Both the position numbers and the translations under genes were made by a program. Source: Phycisphaerae bacterium (GTDB lineage Bacteria; Planctomycetota; Phycisphaerae; UBA1845; UTPLA1). From it: a stretch of 64,000 nt of DNA. Location of the stretch: positions 124,001 to 188,000 of the forward strand of contig JAHBXN010000005.1 in NCBI GenBank assembly GCA_019636475.1. The letters are read 5' to 3'. Positions 43,066 through 51,710 of this stretch are shown piece after piece (position 1 is the first letter of the stretch; the number at the start of each line of letters is the position of its first letter). Under the pieces are notes generated by a model that was not told where the DNA came from, did no database searches, and saw nothing but the letters and a program-made list of their open reading frames with translations.

Positions 43066-43179
43066 CGTTGCCCCAGCCGCCTGTACACTGGACGAGGATA
43101 TCCGCGTTTGCTCACCGGGTACGCGGACCTGAGAAACGATGCCGTCGTCATGGCAGGATCATCGAGAGGAGCAGGATTC

Positions 43180-44586
43180 ATGTCGCCCGATCTATCCATC
43201 TCGTTTTGCGGAGTCCGAGCTCCGAATCCCTTCTGGCTGGCTTCGGCCCCGCCGACCAACAGCGGCTATCAGATTCGCCGCGCCTTCGAAGCCGGCTGGG
43301 GAGGCGCCGTGTGGAAAACACTGAACCACGAGCCGATCGTGAATGTCTCCTCCCGGTACGGCGCGATTGACTACGACGGTCGAAAAGTGGCCGGGCTGAA
43401 CAACATTGAGCTGATAACCGATCGTTCACTTGAAGACAATCTCCGCGAGATTCGTGAGATCAAGCGGGAGTTTCCCGGCCATGCCGTCTTCGTTTCCCTC
43501 ATGGTTGAGTCCAAACGGGAGACCTGGCATGACATCGTGAAGCGAACGCAGGACACGGGCTGTGACGGCGTCGAGCTGAACTTTGGCTGCCCGCACGGCA
43601 TGAGCGAACGCGGCATGGGATCGGCCGTCGGGCAAGTGCCCGAATACGCGGAGATGATCACGAGCTGGGTCAAGGAAGCTGCAACGATTCCGGTCATGGT
43701 GAAGCTCACGCCGAACATCACGGATGTCCGCGCCGTGGCCCGGGCGGCCAAACAGGGCGGCGCTGATGCGGTCTCGCTGATCAACACCATCAACAGCATC
43801 ATGGGCATCGATCTCGACACCTTTGGTCCGAGGCCGGCCGTCGCCGGGAAAGGTTCGCACGGCGGCTACTGCGGCCCCGCCGTCAAACCGATCGCGCTCA
43901 ACATGGTGTCAGCCATCGCAACCGATCCGGACTGCAAGGGATTGCCGATCAGCGGAATCGGCGGGATTCAGGCATGGCAGGACGCGCTGGAGTTCATGCT
44001 GCTCGGTGCGGGTAGCGTGCAGGTCTGCACCGCGGTAATGCACTACGGCTTCCGGATTGTGGAACACATGATCAGCGGAATGACGAACTGGATGCGCGAG
44101 AAGCGATTTGCCCGCGTGACGGATTTTCAGGGCAAAGCGGCGCCGAACATTGTGGACTGGGGCGATCTGGACCTCAGCTACAAGGTTGTGGCTGAAATCG
44201 ATCAATCGAAATGCGTGCACTGCGGGCTGTGCTACATCGCCTGCGAGGACGGGTGCCACCAATCGATCAAATGGGAAAAAATGCCTCTGGCCGACTTCGA
44301 GAAGTCGTATGGTGCGAATGGCTCATTCATCAATCCCAACATGGAGGCAACCCGCAGCGGCGGGGTCAACTGTCTCCCCGGCGCTGGCGATGGTTACGTC
44401 GGGATCTTTACGATCAATCAAGACACCTGCGTGGGCTGCAACATGTGCTCCCTCGTGTGCCCGGTGCAGAGTTGCATTTCGATGAAAGAGCGACCAAGCG
44501 GGCTGCCAAGCATGACATGGAAGGAATACCAGCGGAAGCTGGCCGCCGGAGAAGTGCAGAAAATCAAGCCGCCCGAACATGTATGA
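43180..44586 (+). CDS. preA: PreA-like NAD-dependent dihydropyrimidine dehydrogenase subunit
   Basis: 468 aa. Reduces uracil or thymine at FMN in reductive pyrimidine catabolism. The dihydroorotate dehydrogenase-like barrel begins MSPDLSISFCGVRAPNPFWL; further parts are GVELNFGCPHGMSERGMGSA (active-site loop with the conserved Cys) and VMVKLTPNITDVRAVARAAK. Two 4Fe-4S motifs follow, CVHCGLCYIACEDGCHQ and CVGCNMCSLVCPVQSC, as in PreA. Start: GAGAGGAG about eight bases before the ATG at 43180. The electron-supplying subunit PreT is usually the next gene but is not here. No hydantoinase or beta-ureidopropionase genes are visible. Confidence 0.9.
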   Translation: MSPDLSISFCGVRAPNPFWLASAPPTNSGYQIRRAFEAGWGGAVWKTLNHEPIVNVSSRYGAIDYDGRKVAGLNNIELITDRSLEDNLREIREIKREFPGHAVFVSLMVESKRETWHDIVKRTQDTGCDGVELNFGCPHGMSERGMGSAVGQVPEYAEMITSWVKEAATIPVMVKLTPNITDVRAVARAAKQGGADAVSLINTINSIMGIDLDTFGPRPAVAGKGSHGGYCGPAVKPIALNMVSAIATDPDCKGLPISGIGGIQAWQDALEFMLLGAGSVQVCTAVMHYGFRIVEHMISGMTNWMREKRFARVTDFQGKAAPNIVDWGDLDLSYKVVAEIDQSKCVHCGLCYIACEDGCHQSIKWEKMPLADFEKSYGANGSFINPNMEATRSGGVNCLPGAGDGYVGIFTINQDTCVGCNMCSLVCPVQSCISMKERPSGLPSMTWKEYQRKLAAGEVQKIKPPEHV

Positions 44587-44593
44587 TCGTCGC

Positions 44594-44608
44594 CGCGCCA
44601 TCGGCGCG
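44594..44608. terminator. Short hairpin between convergent preA and small membrane protein genes
   Basis: CGCGCC (44594-44599), loop ATC, GGCGCG (44603-44608): perfect 6-bp stem without a T-run. It could weakly terminate either transcript. Confidence 0.25.
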
Positions 44609-44621
44609 TCACAGGCCGAGC

Positions 44622-44792
44622 CTAATGATCGGTGTCATTTGGCGGGATAAGGCCCTGCCGGATCATCTCAATTCGCTCACGATGCCTGTGGCTCATTCTA
44701 ACGAGCTGTTGCACCGACCAGCCGACCGTCCCGATAATTGCAATCCACGCCCACCACGGAAACACAGTTAGCACGTTTTGCAGATTTGTCAT
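44622..44792 (-). CDS. 56-residue single-span membrane protein
   Basis: Short gene with a strong ribosome-binding site (GGAGG seven bases before the ATG at 44792) and stop TAG at 44624-44622. The protein starts MTNLQNVLTVFPWW, crosses the membrane with AWIAIIGTVGWSVQQLV, then carries a positively charged helix HRHRERIEMIRQGLIPP. This H-R-E-R-x-x-M-I-x-x-G-x-x-P pattern recurs in small bacterial membrane proteins of unknown role that end with a MIEKG-like run. Topology: N-terminus out, charged C-terminus in, by the positive-inside rule. It is convergent with preA and is followed upstream by the hydrolase gene on the same strand. Function not known. Confidence 0.72.
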   Translation of the reverse strand: MTNLQNVLTVFPWWAWIAIIGTVGWSVQQLVRMSHRHRERIEMIRQGLIPPNDTDH

Positions 44793-44906
44793 GCGCAAGC
44801 CTCCAATTTCGACGCCACGCCGAACCGAAGTGTATTGTCACACGCATGACGAATATTTTCCAATGAGCGGCGCCACAGGCAAGGGTGTGCGGGCCGGACC
44901 GGTCCC

Positions 44907-45866
44907 TCAAAACGCACCGGCGGTCAGAATCGAAGCGGGATCGCCAATAACACGGGGCGCCAGGATGACCTCGGCCCACTTGCGGGCGCGATATCCGAAA
45001 TGGCTTCCGGTATGCCCGTACTTGAGCCAATCGATGCGCCATTCGTGCTGATTGATCCGATCCGCCTTGAGCAGATTCCCGCGGGCATCGACAAAACCCG
45101 TGTGCCCGGCCGAAAGGGTGTTCTTCCGGTCAATCGTACCGAACAGGGACGTTCCCCAGCCCACGATGCCATCGGCGCGACTATAGAAATTGTCAATCGC
45201 ATGACATCGCGACCGCACAATCGAGAGGTTGTAATCATTGGAGACCGCCGCAGCCGTGAGAATCAGGCGATCGAGCATCACATCGTCCGGAAGCATTTCG
45301 ACCGCCATGACCGCCAATCCACCGCCACCGCTGTTGCCGACGAGAATCACGGCGCGGCCGGGGCTCTTCCGGCGGGCCTCCGTAAGACGATCGGCAATGC
45401 GACGGGCTCGCTGTTTGTTCGCCTCATAGTCAGTCAAGTTGCGAATGGGTTGGAATGCGGACGTCTCCCACGGAATGACCTCGACCTCATATTCAAGCTG
45501 GGCCGCCGCGATGGCGTCGCACAATCCGTCCCGCATGCCTGTCAACTCCGACGGCTGCCCCACGATGCCGGGAATCATGAAAATCGTCCCTGCCTGCATT
45601 CGCTTCTCGCGATCGACTGTGGGTTCGGCCTCGCCGGGTTCCCGCCGATCAGGCACGGCTCGCGATGTCATGGGGCAATCTCGCGTCCCGCATGCTTCAT
45701 TCATGGCGCCGGAGGTAGGGATCGCGACAGATTCACCGTTCACGCCCTGTCCAGCGTCCGCGCATCCCGCACCGAAAGCGAGACAAATCGCCAGCATGTA
45801 GGACGAATGCCCGCTGTGCCAAGACCGCTTGCGGCGGGCGCATGAAACCGTGCGATGGGTGGACAT
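44907..45866 (-). CDS. Lipoprotein alpha/beta-hydrolase-like
   Basis: 319 aa. The N-terminus has a basic start and a hydrophobic run, YMLAICLAFGAGCADAG, giving a lipobox around Cys 35. The mature part shows IFMIPGIVGQPSELTGMRDG, then the nucleophile elbow VILVGNSGGGGLAVMAVEML (GxSxG, Ser in GNSGG), followed by DRLILTAAAVSNDYNL. A likely late catalytic histidine is in GHTGSHFGYRARKWAE. Lipase/esterase or surface hydrolase activity is the best guess; no close family could be named. Start: GAGGAGG about 11 bases before the ATG at 45866. The divergent 254-base region to the FtsX operon (45867-46120) has a small stem at 45894-45910. Confidence 0.72.
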   Translation of the reverse strand: MSTHRTVSCARRKRSWHSGHSSYMLAICLAFGAGCADAGQGVNGESVAIPTSGAMNEACGTRDCPMTSRAVPDRREPGEAEPTVDREKRMQAGTIFMIPGIVGQPSELTGMRDGLCDAIAAAQLEYEVEVIPWETSAFQPIRNLTDYEANKQRARRIADRLTEARRKSPGRAVILVGNSGGGGLAVMAVEMLPDDVMLDRLILTAAAVSNDYNLSIVRSRCHAIDNFYSRADGIVGWGTSLFGTIDRKNTLSAGHTGFVDARGNLLKADRINQHEWRIDWLKYGHTGSHFGYRARKWAEVILAPRVIGDPASILTAGAF

Positions 45867-46120
45867 CTGTCTGGCATCCTCCTCGGCGAAGGGCTTCGGA
45901 CAGCCCGAAGCAACTGTCGTCCCCTTGGTACACGCAAGTTGTTCGATTCTTCCTCAATAGAAAAATATATCAAACGGGCCGCCGTACTCGGGACCGAATA
46001 ATCATTGTGCTGGCTGTTTGCAGAAGGGATCGATGTCCGAGAACGCGCGCGGGCAGCAAACGCAGAGGGAGCGCCATGCACCGCACGACCACCGACGGAG
46101 AAGCGATTTGATCGATTAGA

Positions 46121-49100
46121 CTATTCCGACCGGAGTGCACCAAGAATCGGCGCGCGAGCCGCCGCGCGGACCGCCAGTCCGCCTGCTGAGAGACCAATCA
46201 CAAAAACGGCCGCGATGGTCCATGCGAGCGACTTCCAATCGACATCGTGCGGCCGCGACAGAATGTGCGGCAACACCGCCGAGATCGCAGCAACCACGCC
46301 GATCAGCAAACCCGTCGAGAGCACGGACGCATTCTCCGCGAACACCATCAACTCCACCCGACGCCGGGAGAAGCCAAGTGCTCGGATCAGTGCGAACTCT
46401 CCGCGCCGCTCGGTGATGTTGCGCAACATGACGGCCGCCAGCCCGAGCGTGCCCATCATCAGTCCGATTCCGCCCAGGGTCTGGAAGGCGGCCATGTATG
46501 TGTTTTCCACGGCTCGGTAACGATTAAGCCTCGCAAGAGTGAGCTCTGCATCCACGCCATAGCGAGAGAGATCGCGTTGAAGATGTTCGAGGACCTCGCG
46601 CGACTTTTCGGTCGCTGTCGCCATGAGGACGAGTCCGAAACCCGACGCGGACGGGTAAAGATCCTTGAACGAGTCTTCCGACACGATTAACTCACTTTGG
46701 AGCACGCTGCCTGAGAGCATTCCGACAATTCGCAGCCGCCGCTGCCGCCCCGCTTCGTCGGCCACGACAAAATCATCCCCCAGTCCGATCTTGAGCAGCC
46801 ATGTCAACGCGTTGGCATCGCCGATCGCGGGAATTGCGCCGTCTGCGATCGGATGGCGGAGCAACGTCCACGGATTGCCCCGTTCTTCCGCCGTTCGAGC
46901 CAGACTGGACTGAAATCGAAAACCGCCTCGATCGATGAATGAGGCCGGCGCGCCGAGAATTCGAGGCCGCGCCACGCTGTACAGGTTCAGGCAACTGGCA
47001 TCGTCACCCGGCTTGAGTCGCAAGGGCATGATCGTGCTTCCCGTCAGCAAGGCAGCCGTCGCGTCCGAGATGCCGAGATTCTCGCGACCTGATTCAATTG
47101 CCGGATCGAACGGTAGCGGAATGGAGGCTTCCATGATCTCAGAGTATCCGCCCGTGCCGCCATCCCTGGCCAATGCACCGCCGCCCTCGGTGTGGCGCGC
47201 GGCTCCGACGGCAATAATGACGAACGCCGCACATGACAGCAGCGCTGCCGTCGTCAATGTTCGACTGCGCCGGCGACTCGCATTTCGCACGCTCAGCCGA
47301 ACGATCGCTCCGAGTCCGCCGCGATAAATCACGGATGTCGGCGGTCGCCCAATCAGAATCGCCAACGCCGCCAGTCCGGCCACCAGTAGCGCGGTCCCAC
47401 AGACAAAAAACGCCGTGACCGCGGGCACCGCGTCTGTAGCTATTGCCGCGACGATCGCGCCCACTCCGACCAGCGCGGCCACCAGCAACGTGCGGATCGC
47501 CCAGCGGCTCGCGCGCCGTCCGGGCCATGCCGCGCGGCGCTCGATCAACTCCGGCTTTTTCGCATTGGAGACAACCTCGTCATCAATGGTCGCCGTGCCA
47601 GACAGGAGCGCCCGGGGCGAGTGCCTCGACAGGCCGCGCATGGCGATCTTCAGCGACCCCGCCGCAATAAGAAATGACGACGCCAATCCGACGGACAAAC
47701 TAATCATCGAAAGATGCAGTCCAAGAAATGTCGCGCCGACTGCATCCACCCACCATGTCCTCAGCCCGGCCACCATCAGCCACGCATACAACGCCGCACC
47801 GGCCGTACCCAACACGCCGCCCACAGCCGCGACAATTGCTCCCTCCGTGAAAAAGAGCCGGCCGATCACCCGCTGAGGGAATCCCAGCGCCGCCAGCAAG
47901 CCAATCTCCGAAGCCCGCCGCTCCAGGTTGAGCCGAAAAACCAGGCCGATCAACATGCCCGCGGCCGCGATGATGAAGAAGCTGAACGAGATGAAGAGCA
48001 TACCGAAATCGGTGCTGCCCTGGCCGGCGGCGGTCGCCCTAGCCCGGATATCGTCAAATGTCACGCCGACCCGCTCCGGGTTCAGTTCCGCCGTCAGCGC
48101 CGCTTCGAATTGATGCCGGAAATCCGCCGACGTCATCGATTCAGGTGTAGCGATTCGCATCGAAGTGAGTCGACCGTGCTGCGGATCTCGATCGGTCCAG
48201 AGTCGCTGGCCGGTCGCAAGCGCAATCAGCGCCTTGGGCGTGCCCCTGAATTGTTTCCAATAGGACTCATCGGCCGGCGTGATGCGCTTCAGGTCGATCC
48301 GAAACTGGCTTGGCGGATTCCATGCTGAAAGCGTCGCCGCATCGGTGATGCCCCGATACGCGGGCAACAGGCCGACCGGCGCCAGATCGGCGGATGCGTA
48401 CCGTTCCGCAATCACGGTGAAGTCGTGTGTCGATTCCGCCAGTTCTCCGCCGACCGCGCCGCTAACGTAATATGTCATCTTCGCGCGGGAATGATCGCTC
48501 GTCGCCGGTCCAAGCTGACCCACGATCCAATCGCAGAAAACAATGCCGTCGGGTCCGACGGAGTTCCATTGCGGCGCGATTTGCGGCAGCAGCAGGTCAA
48601 TCGCGGTCTGATCCATCGCCGCGACGACGGAGTAAGGAACCGATCGTCCGGTGTCCGTGCTTGTTCCGGAAAGCGCGATGTCGTTTGCAAGGTAGGTCAG
48701 GACACGACCCACACGGGCCTGAACCCGTTCGGCCGCTCGTTCGACCGCCGATTCCATCTGCGGATCCAGCAGCAGACGCTCAGACTCCACCGCGAGGTGG
48801 GACGGAACATCATACGACACGATGCGAAGGTCGAAATCAGCCGGCGAGATCGCGTGGGCCAGCCGGTCGTTCAGCGTGTGTATCACATTTGATGCGGATG
48901 TCCCGCGGCTCGATGGCAAGGCATCGGCACCCGTGGACTGCCCCTCCAGGCCGCACAGGATCGCGTTGACACGGCCATCTCGATCGATCGATCGCTGGAT
49001 CGCCGCGAGCGGAACAAATGCGTTGAGGACTCCGCCCTGGTTGAAATCGAGCGAAAAGCCCCCGAGGCCGGTATCGTCGATGACCCCGCGTACGGTCAAT

Positions 49101-49648
49101 CGCAGCGATGCAGCCGCCTCATCCGGCCGACCCAGCACGCTTTCCGTCGGCACGGTCGAAGCCCGCGTGAGCCGAAGCAGCACATCGTCACCAACAGTCG
49201 CGCTTATTTTGGTCGCGAGTGATTGATTCAAAACGACCGACCGATCATCCGACGTCAGCATGTCGATCAATTGTGCGCCGTCGTTGGGCCGCAGATCGCT
49301 GCCTGCCTGTCCCCAGAGCGCACCAAAACCTGCGTCGGCGCCGATGATCTGCACGCGGTTCGCGCGAAGCCGCCGCTGGGCGTGTTCTACCGAGCCCTGG
49401 AGCATGACAACACCGGCGCCGCCAACCGCGTGAGCAACCTCAGCCCGGAGAAATCGCGCCCCGCGCAGAGCCGTCTGCACCGGTCCCAAACGTCGCAAGG
49501 CGTGTTCGCGAAGGCTGCCTCGCATCGAGTCACCGACCAGAAGCGCGCCCGTCAGCGCCGCAGTGCCCACCGCCGAGCAGATTGCCAGGGTCAGGTGCAT
49601 CCGCCAGTGATGCCGCAGCCCCCTGAGTTGTAGCAAGCCGAACGTCAT
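46121..49648 (-). CDS. FtsX-like ABC transporter permease, large
   Basis: 1175 aa, probable lipoprotein or macrolide-type mechanotransmission permease. The first membrane helix, LTLAICSAVGTAALTGALLV, is near residues 18-37 and is followed by a very large periplasmic region of about 500 residues. A first FtsX core follows (MLFISFSFFIIAAAGMLIGL near residues 550-570, then LNLERRASEIGLLAALGFPQ) and a second at the C-terminus (NITERRGEFALIRALGFSRR), each with three or so helices. The R-R-x-E-x-x-L-x-x-A-L-G-F motif, typical of FtsX permeases, occurs twice. Its ATG overlaps the stop of the ATPase gene by four bases. Such permeases move or sense lipids, lipoproteins or peptides across the envelope; cargo unknown. 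Confidence 0.86.
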   Translation of the reverse strand: MTFGLLQLRGLRHHWRMHLTLAICSAVGTAALTGALLVGDSMRGSLREHALRRLGPVQTALRGARFLRAEVAHAVGGAGVVMLQGSVEHAQRRLRANRVQIIGADAGFGALWGQAGSDLRPNDGAQLIDMLTSDDRSVVLNQSLATKISATVGDDVLLRLTRASTVPTESVLGRPDEAAASLRLTVRGVIDDTGLGGFSLDFNQGGVLNAFVPLAAIQRSIDRDGRVNAILCGLEGQSTGADALPSSRGTSASNVIHTLNDRLAHAISPADFDLRIVSYDVPSHLAVESERLLLDPQMESAVERAAERVQARVGRVLTYLANDIALSGTSTDTGRSVPYSVVAAMDQTAIDLLLPQIAPQWNSVGPDGIVFCDWIVGQLGPATSDHSRAKMTYYVSGAVGGELAESTHDFTVIAERYASADLAPVGLLPAYRGITDAATLSAWNPPSQFRIDLKRITPADESYWKQFRGTPKALIALATGQRLWTDRDPQHGRLTSMRIATPESMTSADFRHQFEAALTAELNPERVGVTFDDIRARATAAGQGSTDFGMLFISFSFFIIAAAGMLIGLVFRLNLERRASEIGLLAALGFPQRVIGRLFFTEGAIVAAVGGVLGTAGAALYAWLMVAGLRTWWVDAVGATFLGLHLSMISLSVGLASSFLIAAGSLKIAMRGLSRHSPRALLSGTATIDDEVVSNAKKPELIERRAAWPGRRASRWAIRTLLVAALVGVGAIVAAIATDAVPAVTAFFVCGTALLVAGLAALAILIGRPPTSVIYRGGLGAIVRLSVRNASRRRSRTLTTAALLSCAAFVIIAVGAARHTEGGGALARDGGTGGYSEIMEASIPLPFDPAIESGRENLGISDATAALLTGSTIMPLRLKPGDDASCLNLYSVARPRILGAPASFIDRGGFRFQSSLARTAEERGNPWTLLRHPIADGAIPAIGDANALTWLLKIGLGDDFVVADEAGRQRRLRIVGMLSGSVLQSELIVSEDSFKDLYPSASGFGLVLMATATEKSREVLEHLQRDLSRYGVDAELTLARLNRYRAVENTYMAAFQTLGGIGLMMGTLGLAAVMLRNITERRGEFALIRALGFSRRRVELMVFAENASVLSTGLLIGVVAAISAVLPHILSRPHDVDWKSLAWTIAAVFVIGLSAGGLAVRAAARAPILGALRSE

Positions 49649-50316
49649 GATTGCGTCATCGGTGAAAGGACTCCGTCCCGGATGATCATCGTCCGGTCGA
49701 ATCGGCCGGCGATCTCCTCGCTGTGAGTGACGACGACCAGGATCGTTTTTTCTTCGCGGTGAATTTCCGTCAGCAGATCGGCCACTCGTTCCGCATTCGC
49801 GCGGTCGAGATTTCCCGTCGGCTCATCGGCAAGCAGGACGGCCGGTCGGTTTATCAGCGCCCGTGCGATCGCCGCGCGTTGGCGTTCGCCGCCCGAGAGC
49901 TGCGCGGGGCGATGATCCATTCGCTCTGAGAGACCGACTCGTCCGAGCAGTTGCCGCGCCCGTTCCAATTCATCCGCTCCGGCGACGACAAGCGTGGGAA
50001 TCAGCACATTCTCCAGAACCGTGCACTGCGGAAGCAGGTGATGATCCTGAAACACAAACCCCACCGATCGATTTCGAAATGCAGCCTGATCCGCCTCGGG
50101 GAGATCGAACGGCGCGCGGCCGTCGACCCGAAGCGTCCCACCCGTCGGTGTATCAAGCACGCCGAGAATATTCAGGAACGTGCTTTTCCCGCAGCCGGAC
50201 GGTCCCATGACAGCCGCCGAATCACCGGCCTGAAGTGTCAAGGTCGCGTCACGTAGAACTTGCAGCCCGCCGTCCGCCGTGGGATATGTCTTTGATAGTC
50301 TTATTGCTTCCAGCAT
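49645..50316 (-). CDS. LolD/MacB-type ABC transporter ATP-binding protein
   Basis: 223 aa ATPase partner of the downstream FtsX-like permease. Walker A MGPSGCGKSTFLNIL, Q-loop FVFQDHHLLP, signature LSGGERQRAAIARAL and Walker B VLLADEPTGNLD are intact; the ADEPTGNLD run is typical of the LolD/MacB/FtsE group. Start: ATG at 50316, with GGAG seven bases upstream, 23 bases after the glycosyltransferase stop; the in-frame TTG at 50343 is less likely. Stop and permease start overlap (ATGA), so the ATPase and permease are coupled. Confidence 0.93.
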   Translation of the reverse strand: MLEAIRLSKTYPTADGGLQVLRDATLTLQAGDSAAVMGPSGCGKSTFLNILGVLDTPTGGTLRVDGRAPFDLPEADQAAFRNRSVGFVFQDHHLLPQCTVLENVLIPTLVVAGADELERARQLLGRVGLSERMDHRPAQLSGGERQRAAIARALINRPAVLLADEPTGNLDRANAERVADLLTEIHREEKTILVVVTHSEEIAGRFDRTMIIRDGVLSPMTQS

Positions 50317-50339
50317 GCCCGCTCCATCCGTCCGGCCAC

Positions 50340-51644
50340 TCAAATAACGGTTGCCGCGGTCTCAAATACGCGCCAAGCGGCCTCGGCCATCACGTCGTCC
50401 GTGTGTCGCGTCCTCACGGCCTGAAAGCCGGCCTGTCCCAGTGCGGCTCGCATCGACGGATCGTCCATCAGGCGAGCCAGCGCATCAGCCAACGCGGTCA
50501 CATCGTTCGGTTCGAAGAGAATGCCGCCACCTGTCGACTCGATCAACTCCGGAAATGCCCCATGCGCAGGCAACACGACCGGAACGCCCTGCGACTTTGC
50601 CTCGATCGCATAGATGCCCTTGGCCTCGCGATAGGTCGTCGGCACTGAAAATACATCGAGCGAGCGCAGCATCCTGAATTTCGCCGCCCGGTCCACCTCG
50701 CCGAGATACTCCACATGCGACCGCACCGCCGCCAACTCGTCCATGACCCGGTTGAAGTAAGGTCGATCCGAATCGCCCAGATAGCCGGCGATGACCAATC
50801 GACACCGCCGATTGCGTGCAACGAGCATTCGAAAGGCGTCGCACAGCAGGTGAAGACCCTTTTCAGGGCAGATGCGCGCCAGATAGCCGATCGTGAACGG
50901 TCGGTCAGTCGTCGAATCCGACATACTGCTCCGATCTTCCGCCACCGGCGCGGCATCAACCGTTATGCTGATTCCCAGCGGAACATGGTGAATTCGATCC
51001 GCCGGAATGCCAAAACGCTCGACCGAGTATTGCGCGTAGTATCGGCTCACACTCATGAAGGCATCGATATCATGCGATTTCTCGCGTATGATCGCGAACG
51101 CCGCATCGCGCGCGCCGGCCGGTAATTTCTCCAGCAGGATGTCCTCGCCGGTCAGCGTACATACAATCGGCACATTCAGTGCCCGGCGAAGCGGACCGGC
51201 CAGGCCGACAAAAAACGCATCGGGCAGATGAACGACGGTCGGTTTCAGATTGCGCAAATGCCCGATCAGATTCTCAATCTCACGCCGCTGCAGCCCGTGC
51301 TCACCGCGCAGAATAGAAAGCGTATAGGGAGCGGCCGTCACGGCGGACGTAGACCCGGCCCGTTTCATGGCAATTTTGAGCAGGCGTGGATGATCCAGCA
51401 ATCGATGAACGAAACCCGGCAGGTATCCGAACAGACTCGATTTCTGCTGCAGGAAGACGTTGATGCCGCCGAACACCACTCTCGAATCGCTGACATCCGC
51501 TTCATCCGTTCGAATCGGAGAATACACCGGGATGAGCATCACGTCGCGACGCTGACGAATTAGTGCAGCCGCGAGCGTATTGTCGCGCATGCAGCTTCCA
51601 CAATACATGCCGCCCGCGCCGGCCGTCAGGTACGCAACTCTCAT
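50340..51644 (-). CDS. Glycosyltransferase family 4 protein
   Basis: 434 aa GT-B enzyme. The N-terminus MRVAYLTAGAGGMYCGSCMR has the cysteine-containing substrate loop that characterises one GT4 subgroup. The C-terminal GT4 domain shows FTIGYLARICPEKGLHLLCD, RCRLVIAGYLGDSDRPYFNR, VEYLGEVDRAAKF, and the E-x7-E motif within AKGIYAIEAKSQGVPVVLPA. It transfers a sugar from a nucleotide donor to a lipid or glycan acceptor in the cytoplasm. Start: ATG at 51644; the frame runs further upstream to 51665. First gene of a probable operon with the LolD-type ATPase and FtsX-type permease, an uncommon pairing that hints at a glycan-modified cargo. Confidence 0.87.
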   Translation of the reverse strand: MRVAYLTAGAGGMYCGSCMRDNTLAAALIRQRRDVMLIPVYSPIRTDEADVSDSRVVFGGINVFLQQKSSLFGYLPGFVHRLLDHPRLLKIAMKRAGSTSAVTAAPYTLSILRGEHGLQRREIENLIGHLRNLKPTVVHLPDAFFVGLAGPLRRALNVPIVCTLTGEDILLEKLPAGARDAAFAIIREKSHDIDAFMSVSRYYAQYSVERFGIPADRIHHVPLGISITVDAAPVAEDRSSMSDSTTDRPFTIGYLARICPEKGLHLLCDAFRMLVARNRRCRLVIAGYLGDSDRPYFNRVMDELAAVRSHVEYLGEVDRAAKFRMLRSLDVFSVPTTYREAKGIYAIEAKSQGVPVVLPAHGAFPELIESTGGGILFEPNDVTALADALARLMDDPSMRAALGQAGFQAVRTRHTDDVMAEAAWRVFETAATVI

Positions 51645-51710
51645 TTTTTCAACCGTGTCCGGCATCTCGCGCCGTGTTTGCGGAACGTGTGAGCCGCATC
51701 CAGAGTCAAG

